Source of the DNA: Sediminibacter sp. Hel_I_10
Lineage (GTDB): Bacteria > Bacteroidota > Bacteroidia > Flavobacteriales > Flavobacteriaceae
NCBI RefSeq assembly: GCF_000688335.1
Contig: NZ_JHZX01000001.1
Location: 3,348,001 to 3,412,000, forward strand
Direction: 5' to 3'
DNA length: 64,000 nt
This document shows, in pieces, positions 37,455 to 47,003 of this stretch. Both the position numbers and the translations under genes were made by a program. How positions within the stretch are numbered: position 1 is the stretch's first letter; each line of letters begins with the position of its first letter. Below the pieces are notes generated by a model, which searched no databases, had not been told where the DNA came from, and was given only the letters and a program-made list of their open reading frames with translations.

Positions 37455-38933
37455 ATGAGCAAAAACCTTACAAGTAGAAGTGAAGATTATTCCAAATGGT
37501 ACAATGAATTGGTTGTAAAGGCCGATCTCGCTGAAAATTCTGCAGTACGGGGTTGTATGGTTATCAAGCCATATGGTTATGCAATCTGGGAGAAAATGCA
37601 AGCGGAATTAGATAGAATGTTCAAAGAAACGGGGCATCAAAATGCCTATTTTCCATTATTTGTACCGAAAAGTCTTTTTGAAGCTGAAGAAAAAAATGCT
37701 GAGGGTTTTGCTAAGGAATGCGCTGTTGTAACCCATTATCGATTACAGAATGATCCTGATAACCCAGGAAAGCTAAGAGTTGATCCCGAAGCAAAGTTAG
37801 AGGAGGAGCTTGTGGTGCGACCAACGAGTGAAGCCATTATTTGGAACACTTATAGAGGGTGGATACAGAGTTATAGAGATTTGCCGCTGTTGATTAATCA
37901 ATGGGCTAACGTGGTAAGATGGGAAATGCGTACCAGATTATTTTTAAGAACTGCGGAGTTTTTATGGCAAGAAGGGCATACGGCACATGCAACAAAACAG
38001 GAAGCTATTGCAGAGGCAGAACAAATGAATGGTATTTATGCCGAATTTGCCGAGCAGTTTATGGCTATTCCAGTGATAAAAGGTCTTAAATCTGAAAGTG
38101 AACGTTTTGCAGGTGCAGTAGAAACGTATTGTATTGAAGCGTTAATGCAGGACGGAAAGGCGCTACAAGCAGGAACATCACATTTTTTAGGTCAGAACTT
38201 CGCCAAGGCTTTTGATGTTAAGTTTGCGAACAATGAAGGCAAGCAAGAATATGTTTGGGCAACCTCTTGGGGGGTGTCTACACGTCTTATGGGCGCTTTA
38301 ATCATGACGCATAGTGATGATAAGGGTCTGGTATTACCTCCAAATTTGGCGCCTTCTCAAGTGGTGATTGTACCTATATATAAAAATGACGAGCAATTGG
38401 CGACTATTACCGAAAAAGCCAATTCTATAATCAGCGCCCTTAAGGTTTTGGGGGTAAGCTGTAAGTTTGATGGTAGAACAACACACCGTCCCGGAGCTAA
38501 ATTTGCACAGCACGAGCTTCAAGGAGTGCCTTTGCGAATAGCGATTGGACCAAAAGACCTTGAAAATAATACAGTGGAGCTAGCGAGGCGAGATACGCTT
38601 TCTAAGGAAATTGTTTCCTTTGAAGGGTTAGAGCAGAACGTGGAAGCCTTATTGAAGACCATTCAAGATGAACTTTTCTCAAAAGCCTTGTCCTTTAGAG
38701 ATGAACATATCACTGAAGTGAATGATTTTGAGGAATTCAAAGCGGTTTTAAACACAAAAACAGGGTTTGTATCTGCGCATTGGGATGGTACTGTAGAGAC
38801 TGAAAAAGAGATTAAGGAATTGACAAAAGCAACGATTAGATGCATCCCTATGGACAATAAAAAGGAAGATGGTATCTGTGTTTACAGTGGGAAGCCATCG
38901 ACTCAGCGAGTGCTTTTTGCAAAAGCTTATTAA
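37455..38933 (+). CDS. proS: Prolyl-tRNA synthetase, archaeal/eukaryal type
   Basis: A 492-residue class II synthetase of the short ProS form without the bacterial editing insertion. Motif 1 is [12 protein letters not shown], motif 2 is [20 protein letters not shown], followed by [13 protein letters not shown]; motif 3 is [13 protein letters not shown]. The C-terminal anticodon-binding and zinc-like domain ([20 protein letters not shown] to [10 protein letters not shown]) is complete. Single gene, divergent from the lipoprotein. Confidence 0.95.
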   Translation: MSKNLTSRSEDYSKWYNELVVKADLAENSAVRGCMVIKPYGYAIWEKMQAELDRMFKETGHQNAYFPLFVPKSLFEAEEKNAEGFAKECAVVTHYRLQNDPDNPGKLRVDPEAKLEEELVVRPTSEAIIWNTYRGWIQSYRDLPLLINQWANVVRWEMRTRLFLRTAEFLWQEGHTAHATKQEAIAEAEQMNGIYAEFAEQFMAIPVIKGLKSESERFAGAVETYCIEALMQDGKALQAGTSHFLGQNFAKAFDVKFANNEGKQEYVWATSWGVSTRLMGALIMTHSDDKGLVLPPNLAPSQVVIVPIYKNDEQLATITEKANSIISALKVLGVSCKFDGRTTHRPGAKFAQHELQGVPLRIAIGPKDLENNTVELARRDTLSKEIVSFEGLEQNVEALLKTIQDELFSKALSFRDEHITEVNDFEEFKAVLNTKTGFVSAHWDGTVETEKEIKELTKATIRCIPMDNKKEDGICVYSGKPSTQRVLFAKAY

Positions 38934-38961
38934 ATTTTTTAAAAAAAAAATTAGCTAACTA

Positions 38962-38991
38962 TTGCAACATTTAAAAATAGTTGTATTTTTG
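38962..38991 (+). promoter_or_regulatory. Promoter of tRNA-Glu and rpsT
   Basis: TTG at 38962-38964, a 19-base spacer and TATTTTTG at 38984-38991, an exact consensus. Transcription would start near 38996, ~84 bases before the tRNA. Confidence 0.75.
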
Positions 38992-39079
38992 CATCCGCAA
39001 TGAGGAATTGCTAGTTCATTTGAAATCTGAAAATAGAGTTATTTAAAACGAAACTTTCAGAATTATATTACTAACAAAT

Positions 39080-39151
39080 GGCCCGTTCGTCTATCGGCTA
39101 GGACGCCAGGTTTTCATCCTGGTAAGAGGGGTTCGATTCCCCTACGGGCTA
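39080..39151 (+). tRNA. tRNA-Glu (anticodon TTC)
   Basis: A 72-base cloverleaf. Acceptor arm GGCCCGT pairs with ACGGGCT (one G-T pair at the end); the anticodon arm is CCAGG-TTTTCAT-CCTGG with TTC at 34-36; the T arm is GGGG-TTCGATT-CCCC. CCA is not encoded. Only 24 bases separate it from rpsT, so both are probably on one transcript. Confidence 0.95.
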
Positions 39152-39175
39152 CAATATTTAATTAGAAAAACAATA

Positions 39176-39430
39176 ATGGCAAATCACAAGTCAGCATTAA
39201 AAAGAATTAGAAGCAACGAAGCTAAGCGCTTAACCAACAGATACCAGCACAAGACTACTCGTGGGGCTATCAAAAAGTTACGCGATATGGAATCTGCTAA
39301 AGAGGCAAATGAATTTTTACCTCAGGTAGTATCTATGATTGATAAGTTAGCTAAGAAAAATGTTATCCATGATAACAAGGCGTCCAACTTAAAGTCAAAT
39401 TTGGCTAAGCACGTTGCGACCTTGAAATAA
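39176..39430 (+). CDS. rpsT: 30S ribosomal protein bS20
   Basis: An 84-residue basic helical protein with the bS20 pattern ANHKSALKRIRSNEAKRLTN and VIHDNKASNLKSNLAKHV. It binds the 16S 5' domain and helix 44. It follows tRNA-Glu by 24 bases with no promoter box between, so its mRNA probably arises by tRNA 3' processing. Confidence 0.95.
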   Translation: MANHKSALKRIRSNEAKRLTNRYQHKTTRGAIKKLRDMESAKEANEFLPQVVSMIDKLAKKNVIHDNKASNLKSNLAKHVATLK

Positions 39431-39461
39431 GGATATATCTTATTCTTTTATTAAAAATTAG

Positions 39462-39491
39462 AAAACCTCTCCATAACGGAGAGGTTTTTTT
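39462..39491 (+). terminator. Terminator of rpsT
   Basis: An 8-bp stem ACCTCTCC / GGAGAGGT with a short loop, followed by seven T, 34 bases after the rpsT stop. Confidence 0.85.
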
Positions 39492-39651
39492 GCTTGCATC
39501 CTTAGCTGTTTAAAATCCGTTTCATAAGGTTTTAGTGTTTGTCTATATCAAGATGTGTTCAACTGTATCAAAGCGGCTTGTAGCTCTTTAAAAGACGGGA
39601 GGATTCATTGTTGCAAATCTCATCGGTTGTCCTTCTAAGATGTGGTTGGAT

Positions 39652-39690
39652 CAAAAAAAAAGTCCTTGATATCAATATCAAGGACTTTCT
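39652..39690 (-). terminator. Terminator of rho
   Basis: A 12-bp perfect stem AGTCCTTGATAT / ATATCAAGGACT with a two-base loop, preceded by nine A, which form a T-run on minus-strand transcripts. It is 26 bases past the rho stop. The Rho gene itself thus ends in an intrinsic terminator. Confidence 0.85.
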
Positions 39691-39715
39691 TGTTTATAAA
39701 GCTTTGAGGCGCTTT

Positions 39716-41452
39716 TTATCCATTCATGGATATTAAGAACTCTTCGTTGTTTTTTGTTTGCTTAAAGCGATCATTAATGAATTCCATAGCTTCTACTGGA
39801 TTCATGTCTGCTAAGTATTTACGCATCACCCACATTCTTTGAATGGTGGTCTCGTCAAGTAAAATATCATCTCTTCTTGTACTTGAAGAGGTCAAATCAA
39901 TAGCAGGGAAAATTCTTCGGTTCGATATTTTACGATCCAATTGTAGTTCCATGTTTCCTGTACCTTTAAACTCTTCAAAGATCACTTCGTCCATTTTAGA
40001 ACCAGTTTCTGTAAGTGCTGTTGCAATGATGGTTAAAGATCCACCGTTCTCAATGTTACGAGCGGCACCAAAAAATCGTTTTGGTTTGTGCAGTGCGTTG
40101 GCATCAACACCACCACTTAAAATTTTACCAGAAGCAGGTTGTACGGTGTTATAAGCTCGGGCCAAACGTGTGATAGAATCCAAAAGAATCACAACATCAT
40201 GACCACATTCTACTAAACGTTTTGCTTTTTCCAATACGATATTAGCAATTTTAACATGCTCGTGTGCCTCTTTATCAAAGGTAGAGGCAATAACTTCACC
40301 TCTTACATTACGTTGCATATCTGTGACCTCTTCAGGGCGTTCATCTATCAATAAAATCATTTGATAGACTTCAGGATGATTTGCTGCAATAGCATTGGCC
40401 ACATCTTTTAATAACATGGTCTTACCCGTTTTTGGTTGAGACACAATCATACCACGTTGTCCTTTTCCAATAGGAGAGAACAAATCCATGATACGTGTTG
40501 AAATGGTACTTTGCTTTTCAGCGATATTGAATTTTTCCTGTGGAAACAAAGGTGTCAAATGTTCAAAAGAAACACGATCCCTAACCACTTCAGGTTTTTG
40601 ACCATTAATTTTACTCACACGAATTAACGGGAAATATTTTTCTCCTTCTTTTGGAGGACGCACATGACCTAAAACAGTGTCTCCGGTTTTTAAACCGAAT
40701 AAACGTATTTGGGATTGTGATACATAAATATCATCAGGAGAGGATAGGTAATTGTAATCAGAAGATCTTAAAAAGCCATAACCATCTTGCATAATGTCTA
40801 AAACACCTTCGCTTTGGATGATGGCATCAAATTCAAAATCAGGTTCTCTATAACGGTTTCGGGTATCCTTATTGCCGTTATTTTTATGGTTATTGTTGTT
40901 ATTATTGCTGCTGTTAGAGTTGGTATTGCCATCCTTTGAGCGAGAATTTCCTTTGTTATCGTTAGAATTCTTCGGGCGCGGATTTGGCTTAGACTTATTA
41001 TCGTTTTGATTAGAAGTCCTTTTATCTTGATTGTTGGAGCTGTTCGAAGATTTTGGATGATTTGATCTGGTGTCCTTTTTCTCCTCTGGACTAGCTTTGC
41101 TTGGTCCGTTATTATTTCCATCTTTATCGGTTGGCTCCGTTTTTTGCTGAGAAGTCTTATCTTCTTTCTTGGGCTGAGTTCTTGGTTTCGCCTGTCTTGG
41201 TTTTTTCTGCGGAGCTGGTTTTTTGCTATCATCATTGCTTTTAGAAGCAGTGTCTGTAGACGCAGTTTCTTTGGGACTATCCGCTTCAATAACTTCACTT
41301 TTGACTTTATCAGGATTGGCCGCTTGGAGATCTAATATTTGATATACCAAGTCCAATTTTTTCATTGTGCGGTACTTAGGCACATTTAGTTTTTGAGCTA
41401 TGCCTTGAAGTTCAGGAAGCTTTTTTGCTTTTAATTCGGAAATTTCGAACAT
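39716..41452 (-). CDS. rho: Transcription termination factor Rho with long disordered insertion
   Basis: A 578-residue hexameric RNA-dependent ATPase. After the N-terminal Rho-N helix bundle ([20 protein letters not shown]) comes a disordered segment (~55-200) of Lys, Pro, Ser, Asn and Gln, including a run of Asn. The cold-shock-like RNA-binding domain follows ([20 protein letters not shown]), then the ATPase with Walker A in [14 protein letters not shown], Walker B in [11 protein letters not shown] and the Q/R-loop region. E. coli Rho, 419 residues, lacks the insertion. In Bacteroides thetaiotaomicron a comparable Rho insertion has been reported to drive condensate formation. Single gene. 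Confidence 0.95.
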   Translation of the reverse strand: MFEISELKAKKLPELQGIAQKLNVPKYRTMKKLDLVYQILDLQAANPDKVKSEVIEADSPKETASTDTASKSNDDSKKPAPQKKPRQAKPRTQPKKEDKTSQQKTEPTDKDGNNNGPSKASPEEKKDTRSNHPKSSNSSNNQDKRTSNQNDNKSKPNPRPKNSNDNKGNSRSKDGNTNSNSSNNNNNNHKNNGNKDTRNRYREPDFEFDAIIQSEGVLDIMQDGYGFLRSSDYNYLSSPDDIYVSQSQIRLFGLKTGDTVLGHVRPPKEGEKYFPLIRVSKINGQKPEVVRDRVSFEHLTPLFPQEKFNIAEKQSTISTRIMDLFSPIGKGQRGMIVSQPKTGKTMLLKDVANAIAANHPEVYQMILLIDERPEEVTDMQRNVRGEVIASTFDKEAHEHVKIANIVLEKAKRLVECGHDVVILLDSITRLARAYNTVQPASGKILSGGVDANALHKPKRFFGAARNIENGGSLTIIATALTETGSKMDEVIFEEFKGTGNMELQLDRKISNRRIFPAIDLTSSSTRRDDILLDETTIQRMWVMRKYLADMNPVEAMEFINDRFKQTKNNEEFLISMNG

Positions 41453-41644
41453 GTATGTAATTACTAATTAAGTTTATTCTTTGAAATGGATTTGTTTCTT
41501 AACTTTTCTGGAACCTAAAATTTGTGGGAAAAATTTGAAATAAATCTGAAGATTAACAATCTGTTATGCTGTTGATAACAGTTCTGTTACTGCAATAATA
41601 CGATTTTATTTTAATTTTTGAAGTCAATTTCAAAAAGAAACTAT

Positions 41645-41652
41645 TAATTTTG
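41645..41652 (+). promoter_or_regulatory. -7 box for the DUF4293 gene
   Basis: TAATTTTG, an exact TAnnTTTG match, 22 bases upstream of the ATG. The nearest TTG is 24 bases upstream, longer than usual. Confidence 0.5.
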
Positions 41653-41674
41653 TCCCTCCATTAAGGAGATTAGA

Positions 41675-42085
41675 ATGATTCAACGCATACAAACGGTTTA
41701 TTTATTATTGGCGGCAGTGGCATCTGCTGGCTTGATTTTCGTTTTCCATCTATGGACCAATAGTAAGGAGGTTGCCGTTTATGCTATGGATGACATGCTG
41801 TATTTAGGTTTATTTCTAGGTTCTGCATTGCTATCCATAATTTCAATTTTTAATTATAAAAAAAGGAAGTTTCAATTTGTATTGGGACGTCTTAATATCA
41901 TATTAAACTTTATTTTGTTAGGCATATTTGTTTATCAACTGCTAATGCCACCTGGAGAGAGTGATATCTCGGAGAAAGGTGTTGGGATTTTTATTCCTAT
42001 TTTATCTATCGTGTTGTTGGTTTTGGCCAACAAGGCCATAAAAAAGGATGAAGATCTTGTAAAATCTGTGGATCGATTACGATGA
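41675..42085 (+). CDS. DUF4293 family four-helix membrane protein
   Basis: 136 residues with four hydrophobic segments (VYLLLAAVASAGLIFVFHLW, then ~50-65, ~72-92 and ~108-125) and the conserved opening MIQRIQTVYLL. Cytoplasmic membrane, function unknown. It is divergent from rho and frequently found beside rho in flavobacteria as far as I recall. A strong terminator follows 29 bases after its stop. Confidence 0.8.
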   Translation: MIQRIQTVYLLLAAVASAGLIFVFHLWTNSKEVAVYAMDDMLYLGLFLGSALLSIISIFNYKKRKFQFVLGRLNIILNFILLGIFVYQLLMPPGESDISEKGVGIFIPILSIVLLVLANKAIKKDEDLVKSVDRLR

Positions 42086-42114
42086 ACCTATAATCTTAAT
42101 TATTTTAGTGCGTG

Positions 42115-42146
42115 AACCCGGGGTGAAGATCCCGGGTTTTTTTTTG
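42115..42146 (+). terminator. Terminator of the DUF4293 gene
   Basis: An 8-bp GC-rich stem AACCCGGG / CCCGGGTT followed by a run of T. Confidence 0.85.
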
Positions 42147-42253
42147 GGTTTTTTCTGAAATTTTAAAAGCGAAGCATATGTCCAACTATAGATGAAGTGC
42201 ATCTTACTCTTGATATAGTTAAAATGAATACCAGATTGATGCTTTAAGAACAA

Positions 42254-42745
42254 CTACTTCGGAAACTCTATAACTTCTAAATTCTCAATTTTTTTACCAT
42301 CAATCGTAAACCTGATCATAGTTCTCACTTTATGAAAACCATGAGTTCCTATGGCTCCAGGATTCATGTGGATCAAGTTGTAGCGTTTATCTGGCATCAC
42401 TTTCAAGATATGTGAATGGCCGCAAATAAATAGTCGCGGTGGATGTGCTTTAATGAGATCTCGCGTTCTCATATTGTATTTTGGTGGATAGCCTCCAATA
42501 TGCGTTATAAACACCTCCACATCCTCGCATAGAAACCTGCTGTTCTCAGAAAATTCTGCTCTTGCCGTTGTGCCATCAATATTTCCGTATACCGCTCTTA
42601 GCGGTTTTAAAGCCTTAATGGCATCTGTTACCTTTAAATCTCCAATGTCTCCAGCATGCCATACTTCGTCGGCTTGCTTCACATATTTTAAAATGACTTC
42701 ATCAATATAACTGTGCGTATCAGAAAGTAAGAGAATTTTTTTCAA
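42254..42745 (-). CDS. YfcE/MJ0936-type metallophosphoesterase
   Basis: A 163-residue calcineurin-like phosphoesterase. Metal ligands are visible in LLSDTHSY, VWHAGDIGD, VYGNIDG, FITHIGGYPP and FICGHSHILKV. Proteins of this length with GHSH cleave phosphodiesters in vitro; the natural substrate is unclear. The last three codons before the stop include the octamer CTTCGGAA (42257-42264). It is divergent from truA. Confidence 0.92.
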   Translation of the reverse strand: MKKILLLSDTHSYIDEVILKYVKQADEVWHAGDIGDLKVTDAIKALKPLRAVYGNIDGTTARAEFSENSRFLCEDVEVFITHIGGYPPKYNMRTRDLIKAHPPRLFICGHSHILKVMPDKRYNLIHMNPGAIGTHGFHKVRTMIRFTIDGKKIENLEVIEFPK

Positions 42746-42850
42746 GGTGTTGTTTTAGAAGTTAAATTGAAACGATTGGTTTTTAAAACTGCTGCGGTTT
42801 TAAAAGGGATTTCTAGTTATCTTTACAGCTTACAAAAGTAACGGATTACA

Positions 42851-43594
42851 TTGAGATTTTTTATCGAATTATCCTATAACGGAAGTGCTTATCACGGTTG
42901 GCAAAGACAACCCAATGCAATCTCTGTACAACAGGTCTTAGAAGAAAGTTTATCGACTATTTTACAAGAAACGATAGTTGTTTTTGGAGCAGGTAGAACA
43001 GATGCCGGAGTTCACGCGTCGCAAATGTTTGCCCATTTTGATGTTGACCGTCAATTGCCAGAAGCACTGGTTTTTAAACTGAATTCATTATTGCCAGTGG
43101 ATATTGCTGTTCACGATCTCTTTGAGGTAAAAGAAGATGCCCACGCGCGCTTCAATGCACAAAGCCGAAGTTATATCTATAAGATTTCGGTTCGTAAAAA
43201 TGTGTTTAATACGCACTTTGCATTTTCATTTCATAAAGATTTGAATATAAATCGTATGAATGAAGCCTGTAAAATCCTATTTCAGTATAAGGATTTTCAA
43301 TGTTTTTCAAAGTCAAATACAGATGTAAAAACGTATCATTGTAAAATTATGGAAGCACAGTGGTACGTGAAGGATCATGAGCTTCATTTTCAGATCACAG
43401 CCGATCGTTTTTTACGAAATATGGTTAGAGCAATTGTAGGAACGCTTATTGAAATAGGCGTCGGTAAATTAAATGTTGAGGATTTGCATAAAATTATTAC
43501 GTCAAAAGATAGGAGCGAGGCAGGGTTTTCTGTACCAGCACACGGTCTGTACTTAACAGATATAAGATATCCCGATTCCATAAAACGAGATTAA
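42851..43594 (+). CDS. truA: tRNA pseudouridine(38-40) synthase
   Basis: A 247-residue pseudouridine synthase acting on the anticodon stem-loop. The catalytic Asp lies in FGAGRTDAGVHASQM (~residue 51); RFNAQSRSYIYKIS and FLRNMVRAIVGTLIEIGVGK are other conserved blocks. The start is TTG at 42851: the family N-terminus RFFIELSYNGSAYHGWQRQP begins directly after it and there is no ATG. An ABC exporter gene follows after 6 bases. Confidence 0.95.
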   Translation: MRFFIELSYNGSAYHGWQRQPNAISVQQVLEESLSTILQETIVVFGAGRTDAGVHASQMFAHFDVDRQLPEALVFKLNSLLPVDIAVHDLFEVKEDAHARFNAQSRSYIYKISVRKNVFNTHFAFSFHKDLNINRMNEACKILFQYKDFQCFSKSNTDVKTYHCKIMEAQWYVKDHELHFQITADRFLRNMVRAIVGTLIEIGVGKLNVEDLHKIITSKDRSEAGFSVPAHGLYLTDIRYPDSIKRD

Positions 43595-43600
43595 ATACAC

Positions 43601-45367
43601 ATGGAGAAACAAAAGAAAAAAGCGTTTGACCTAACCTTGTTTAAAAGGTTGCTACAATACATTCATCCTTACAAATCTATTTTTGTAGGATCTTTAATCT
43701 GTGTGATAGGTCTTGCTGCTTTTGGCGCATTACGGCCATTAGTATTGCAGAGGGCTATCGATCAACATGTGGCAATTAAAGCCTATGACGGCTTTATGCT
43801 TTTGATCATTGTCATGATAGCACTTCTTGTATTGGAAGTCGTGAGTCAGTTGCTGTTTATATACTTTGCTAGTGTGTTAGGGCAATCTGTAGTAAAGGAT
43901 ATTCGTGTTAAATTATATAACCATGTCTTGAGATTTCGAATGAAATATTATGACTCCTCTTCGGTAGGTGTGCTAATTACAAGAACAGTGACAGATATGG
44001 AACGTATTGCAGACATCTTTGGTCAAGGTTTGTTTATGATTTTTAGTGACGTTCTCAAAATGTTGGTTGTTGGTGGTGTGATGTTTTATATCAATTGGAA
44101 ACTGAGTATGATTGCATTTGTGACCATGCCAATTGTGCTCTTTGCTACCAAGATTTTTCAGAAGTACATGAAACGTGCTTTTGAGGAAGTAAGAAATGAA
44201 GTGTCCAATCTCAATTCTTTTGTTCAAGAACGTATAACGGGAATGAAAATCTTGCAATTATTTACAAGAGAAGCTACCGAATTAAAGAAATTTAAGGCCA
44301 TTAATGAGCGTCACAAGAAGGGCTGGTTAAAAACCGTTTGGTACAACTCTGTGTTTTTTCCAATTGCCGATTTGTTATCATCTATTACCTTAGGAACCAT
44401 CATCTGGGTTGGTGGATTAATGGTGTTTGTAGGTAATACTGCAACAGAGGGAGACTTGTTTGCATTTATCATGTTTGTACCGATGTTGTTTAGGCCTTTA
44501 AATCAAATTGCCAATAAGTTCAATACCTTACAAATGGGTATGGTTGCAGCAGACCGTGTTTTTAAGGTTTTGGATACCACATCTCAAATTGATGATGTTG
44601 GGACTGTAGAGGCTTCAGAGTTTAAGGGAGATATTAAGTTTAATGATGTGTATTTTTCTTATGTGGACGATGAAGAAGTGCTGAAAGGGATTTCGTTAGA
44701 AGTAGAGGCCGGCCAAACCATTGCTATTGTTGGCTCTACTGGAGCAGGTAAATCGACCATTATCAATTTACTGAACCGGTTTTATGATATCCAAAAAGGG
44801 ACCATATATATTGACGGGACCGATATTAAAAGTATGACCTTAAAATCTCTAAGAGCGCAAATCGCAGTAGTGTTGCAGGATGTGTTTTTATTTGCAGATA
44901 CCATCTTAAATAATATCACGCTTAAAGATGAGCGCATTTCTGAAGCGGATGTCATGCAGGCTGCTAAAGACATTGGCATTCATGATTTTATTATGAGCTT
45001 GCCCAATGGATATCATTATAACGTCAAAGAGCGTGGGGTAATGTTGTCTTCTGGACAGCGTCAATTGATTTCCTTTTTAAGAGCTTACGTAACCAATCCT
45101 AGCATTTTAATTTTGGATGAGGCTACATCTTCTGTAGATTCCTATTCTGAACAGTTGATTCAAGATGCTACAGATAAGATTACCAAAGGCAGAACGTCTA
45201 TCGTTATTGCGCATCGTTTGGCAACAGTACAGCAGGCCGATCAAATTCTAGTTATGGATGCTGGTCAAATTGTAGAGAGAGGATCTCATAAAGAGCTGCT
45301 TCAAGTAGAAAATGGGTATTATCGGAATCTTTACGAAGTTCAATTTTTGAGAGCAGAGGCGGTTTAG
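43601..45367 (+). CDS. ABC exporter, fused membrane and ATPase domains (MsbA-like)
   Basis: A 588-residue half transporter. Residues ~20-320 are the six-helix type I exporter domain; ~345-585 are the ATPase with Walker A GSTGAGKST, Q-loop VVLQDVFLF, signature LSSGQRQL, Walker B ILILDEAT and H-loop IVIAHRL. The signature begins LSSGQ, the usual form. Working as a homodimer or with a partner it would export lipids, peptides or drugs; the substrate cannot be told. Probably cotranscribed with truA. Its stop overlaps that of the convergent DUF3667 gene by 4 bases. Confidence 0.92.
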   Translation: MEKQKKKAFDLTLFKRLLQYIHPYKSIFVGSLICVIGLAAFGALRPLVLQRAIDQHVAIKAYDGFMLLIIVMIALLVLEVVSQLLFIYFASVLGQSVVKDIRVKLYNHVLRFRMKYYDSSSVGVLITRTVTDMERIADIFGQGLFMIFSDVLKMLVVGGVMFYINWKLSMIAFVTMPIVLFATKIFQKYMKRAFEEVRNEVSNLNSFVQERITGMKILQLFTREATELKKFKAINERHKKGWLKTVWYNSVFFPIADLLSSITLGTIIWVGGLMVFVGNTATEGDLFAFIMFVPMLFRPLNQIANKFNTLQMGMVAADRVFKVLDTTSQIDDVGTVEASEFKGDIKFNDVYFSYVDDEEVLKGISLEVEAGQTIAIVGSTGAGKSTIINLLNRFYDIQKGTIYIDGTDIKSMTLKSLRAQIAVVLQDVFLFADTILNNITLKDERISEADVMQAAKDIGIHDFIMSLPNGYHYNVKERGVMLSSGQRQLISFLRAYVTNPSILILDEATSSVDSYSEQLIQDATDKITKGRTSIVIAHRLATVQQADQILVMDAGQIVERGSHKELLQVENGYYRNLYEVQFLRAEAV

Positions 45368-46170
45368 TTTTTCTTCGGAACAAAATCCTCTAAATTCAAA
45401 GTACCTGTGAGAAACAGCAGTATTGTGACAAGTATTGAAATACCGATGTAAAAGAAAAAGAACACTACTGAAAATAGTAAAATTTTTAGGATAAGCTGTT
45501 TTATGCTTAAATTGAATAAGCGCTTAAAGATATAACAGTGGTAAACAAAAATGAAAATGTACATCACAATAGCGAAAGACATATACTTATTTGGTAAGGT
45601 CAATAAAACAAGAAGGCCAAAAACCACTGAGAGTATAGAGTACACAGACATGCTATAGAGATACAGTATTACATGCTCGGTATAATTATATTTCTTATTG
45701 TAAAAAACGATCAAGCCAACTAATGCAGCAAGCGGTATAAGTAGCGAAAAAAAGAGAGAACCATATTCTAAAGAAAAATCTGATGTGATTGACATGATTT
45801 TTCTCGTAGCTTCATTTTCAGCAGAAGCGATATTTCCCATCATTTGAGATGCATCAAGATATTTTTTAAAGAATTTACTTATTATAAAAATGTTTAATCC
45901 GTTTATAGTTAAAATAATACCGAAGAAACTCACAGGATTGACATACCGTTTTCTCACACCTTGAACGTAAGTGTCAATTACAACTTCTGGCTTTTTGAAC
46001 ATGTCAATAAATGTGCGCAACAATTTATTATCGTAGTTGAAAAAGGTTTCGGTAAAATGTTCAAAAAGATTTTTAAAAGTTAGTCGGTTTCTTATCACTT
46101 TCCCACCACAAAGGTTGCAGTAGTCACTGTTAGAAGGTAGTTGGCTATGGCAGTTTTTACAATGCATCAC
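45364..46170 (-). CDS. DUF3667 zinc-ribbon membrane protein
   Basis: 268 residues. The N-terminus has four Cys in MMHCKNCHSQLPSNSDYCNL followed by CGG, a zinc ribbon. A conserved block FFNYDNKLLRTFIDMFKKPE and VIDTYVQGVRKRYVNPVSFF precedes four or five membrane helices. Function unknown. It follows cdaA by 3 bases on the same strand, so it is likely cotranscribed with folP and cdaA and may relate to c-di-AMP or envelope control, though that is only context. Confidence 0.85.
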   Translation of the reverse strand: MMHCKNCHSQLPSNSDYCNLCGGKVIRNRLTFKNLFEHFTETFFNYDNKLLRTFIDMFKKPEVVIDTYVQGVRKRYVNPVSFFGIILTINGLNIFIISKFFKKYLDASQMMGNIASAENEATRKIMSITSDFSLEYGSLFFSLLIPLAALVGLIVFYNKKYNYTEHVILYLYSMSVYSILSVVFGLLVLLTLPNKYMSFAIVMYIFIFVYHCYIFKRLFNLSIKQLILKILLFSVVFFFFYIGISILVTILLFLTGTLNLEDFVPKKN

Positions 46171-46173
46171 CTA

Positions 46174-46956
46174 TTAAGATAAGTCCTCGTCAAGTATTGA
46201 GGTTAATTCTTGAATGTCGTCAAACATAACAAATTCACCGCTTTTAAGATAAGAGATCTGTCCCGTTTCTTCGCTAACCACCAATGCCACAGCATCTGTT
46301 TTTTCAGTAATACCAATGGCAGCTCGGTGTCTTAGCCCAAAACGCTGTGGGATGTTACGCTCATTACTCACGGGTAAAATAACCCGTGTAGCCTTAACCA
46401 CATTATTTTCTATGATGATGGCGCCATCGTGAAGCGGACTATTTTTAAAAAAGATACTTTCAATAATGGGTTGTGTTACCTTGATGTTCATCTCGTCTCC
46501 CGTATTGGTCAAAAAATCTAAACTGTTATTTCGTTCCAATACAATAAGCGCTCCTGTTCTACTTTCCGACATTTTATCGCAGGCCGAAATAATGGCAATG
46601 ATATCATTCTCGCTTTTACTCTCTGTTTTTAGGAATCGAAGTTTACTAAAAATTTTACCGCGACCACTCAAATTTGTTGAGCCCAGCATGAGCAGAAATT
46701 TTCTTATTTCAGGTTGAAAAACAACAATTAGGGCAATAATTCCCACGTTGATGAATCCGTCAAAAACACGGTGAAGCATAAACATATTGAGAAAATCCGT
46801 AAGTCGCCACACGAGATAGACCACAATAATCCCAATAAAAATATTAATGGCAACAGTGCCTTTAACGAGTTTGTAAATATAGTAGAGTAGGATGGCGACT
46901 AAAAAAACATCAATAAAATCGATGATGCCGAAATCCCAAAATTTGAATTTATCCAA
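46174..46956 (-). CDS. cdaA: Diadenylate cyclase CdaA
   Basis: A 260-residue membrane enzyme making cyclic di-AMP from two ATP. Three membrane helices occupy ~12-90, then the DAC domain with the DGA motif in LHDGAIII and the RHR motif in GLRHRAAIGITE. In Firmicutes cdaA is followed by cdaR (YbbR) and glmM; neither is here. Instead it lies between folP and a DUF3667 gene on one strand. c-di-AMP controls potassium and osmotic balance in other bacteria. Confidence 0.94.
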   Translation of the reverse strand: MDKFKFWDFGIIDFIDVFLVAILLYYIYKLVKGTVAINIFIGIIVVYLVWRLTDFLNMFMLHRVFDGFINVGIIALIVVFQPEIRKFLLMLGSTNLSGRGKIFSKLRFLKTESKSENDIIAIISACDKMSESRTGALIVLERNNSLDFLTNTGDEMNIKVTQPIIESIFFKNSPLHDGAIIIENNVVKATRVILPVSNERNIPQRFGLRHRAAIGITEKTDAVALVVSEETGQISYLKSGEFVMFDDIQELTSILDEDLS

Positions 46957-47003
46957 GATAATACTGTTTTCGTAAATTTAGCAAAATAAACAGCATTCTA
47001 AAA

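Noticed and set aside
40798-41298. 166-codon alternative frame within the Rho insertion
   Set aside because: Low-complexity coding DNA leaves several frames open. The Rho frame continues into conserved domains on both sides; this one has none.
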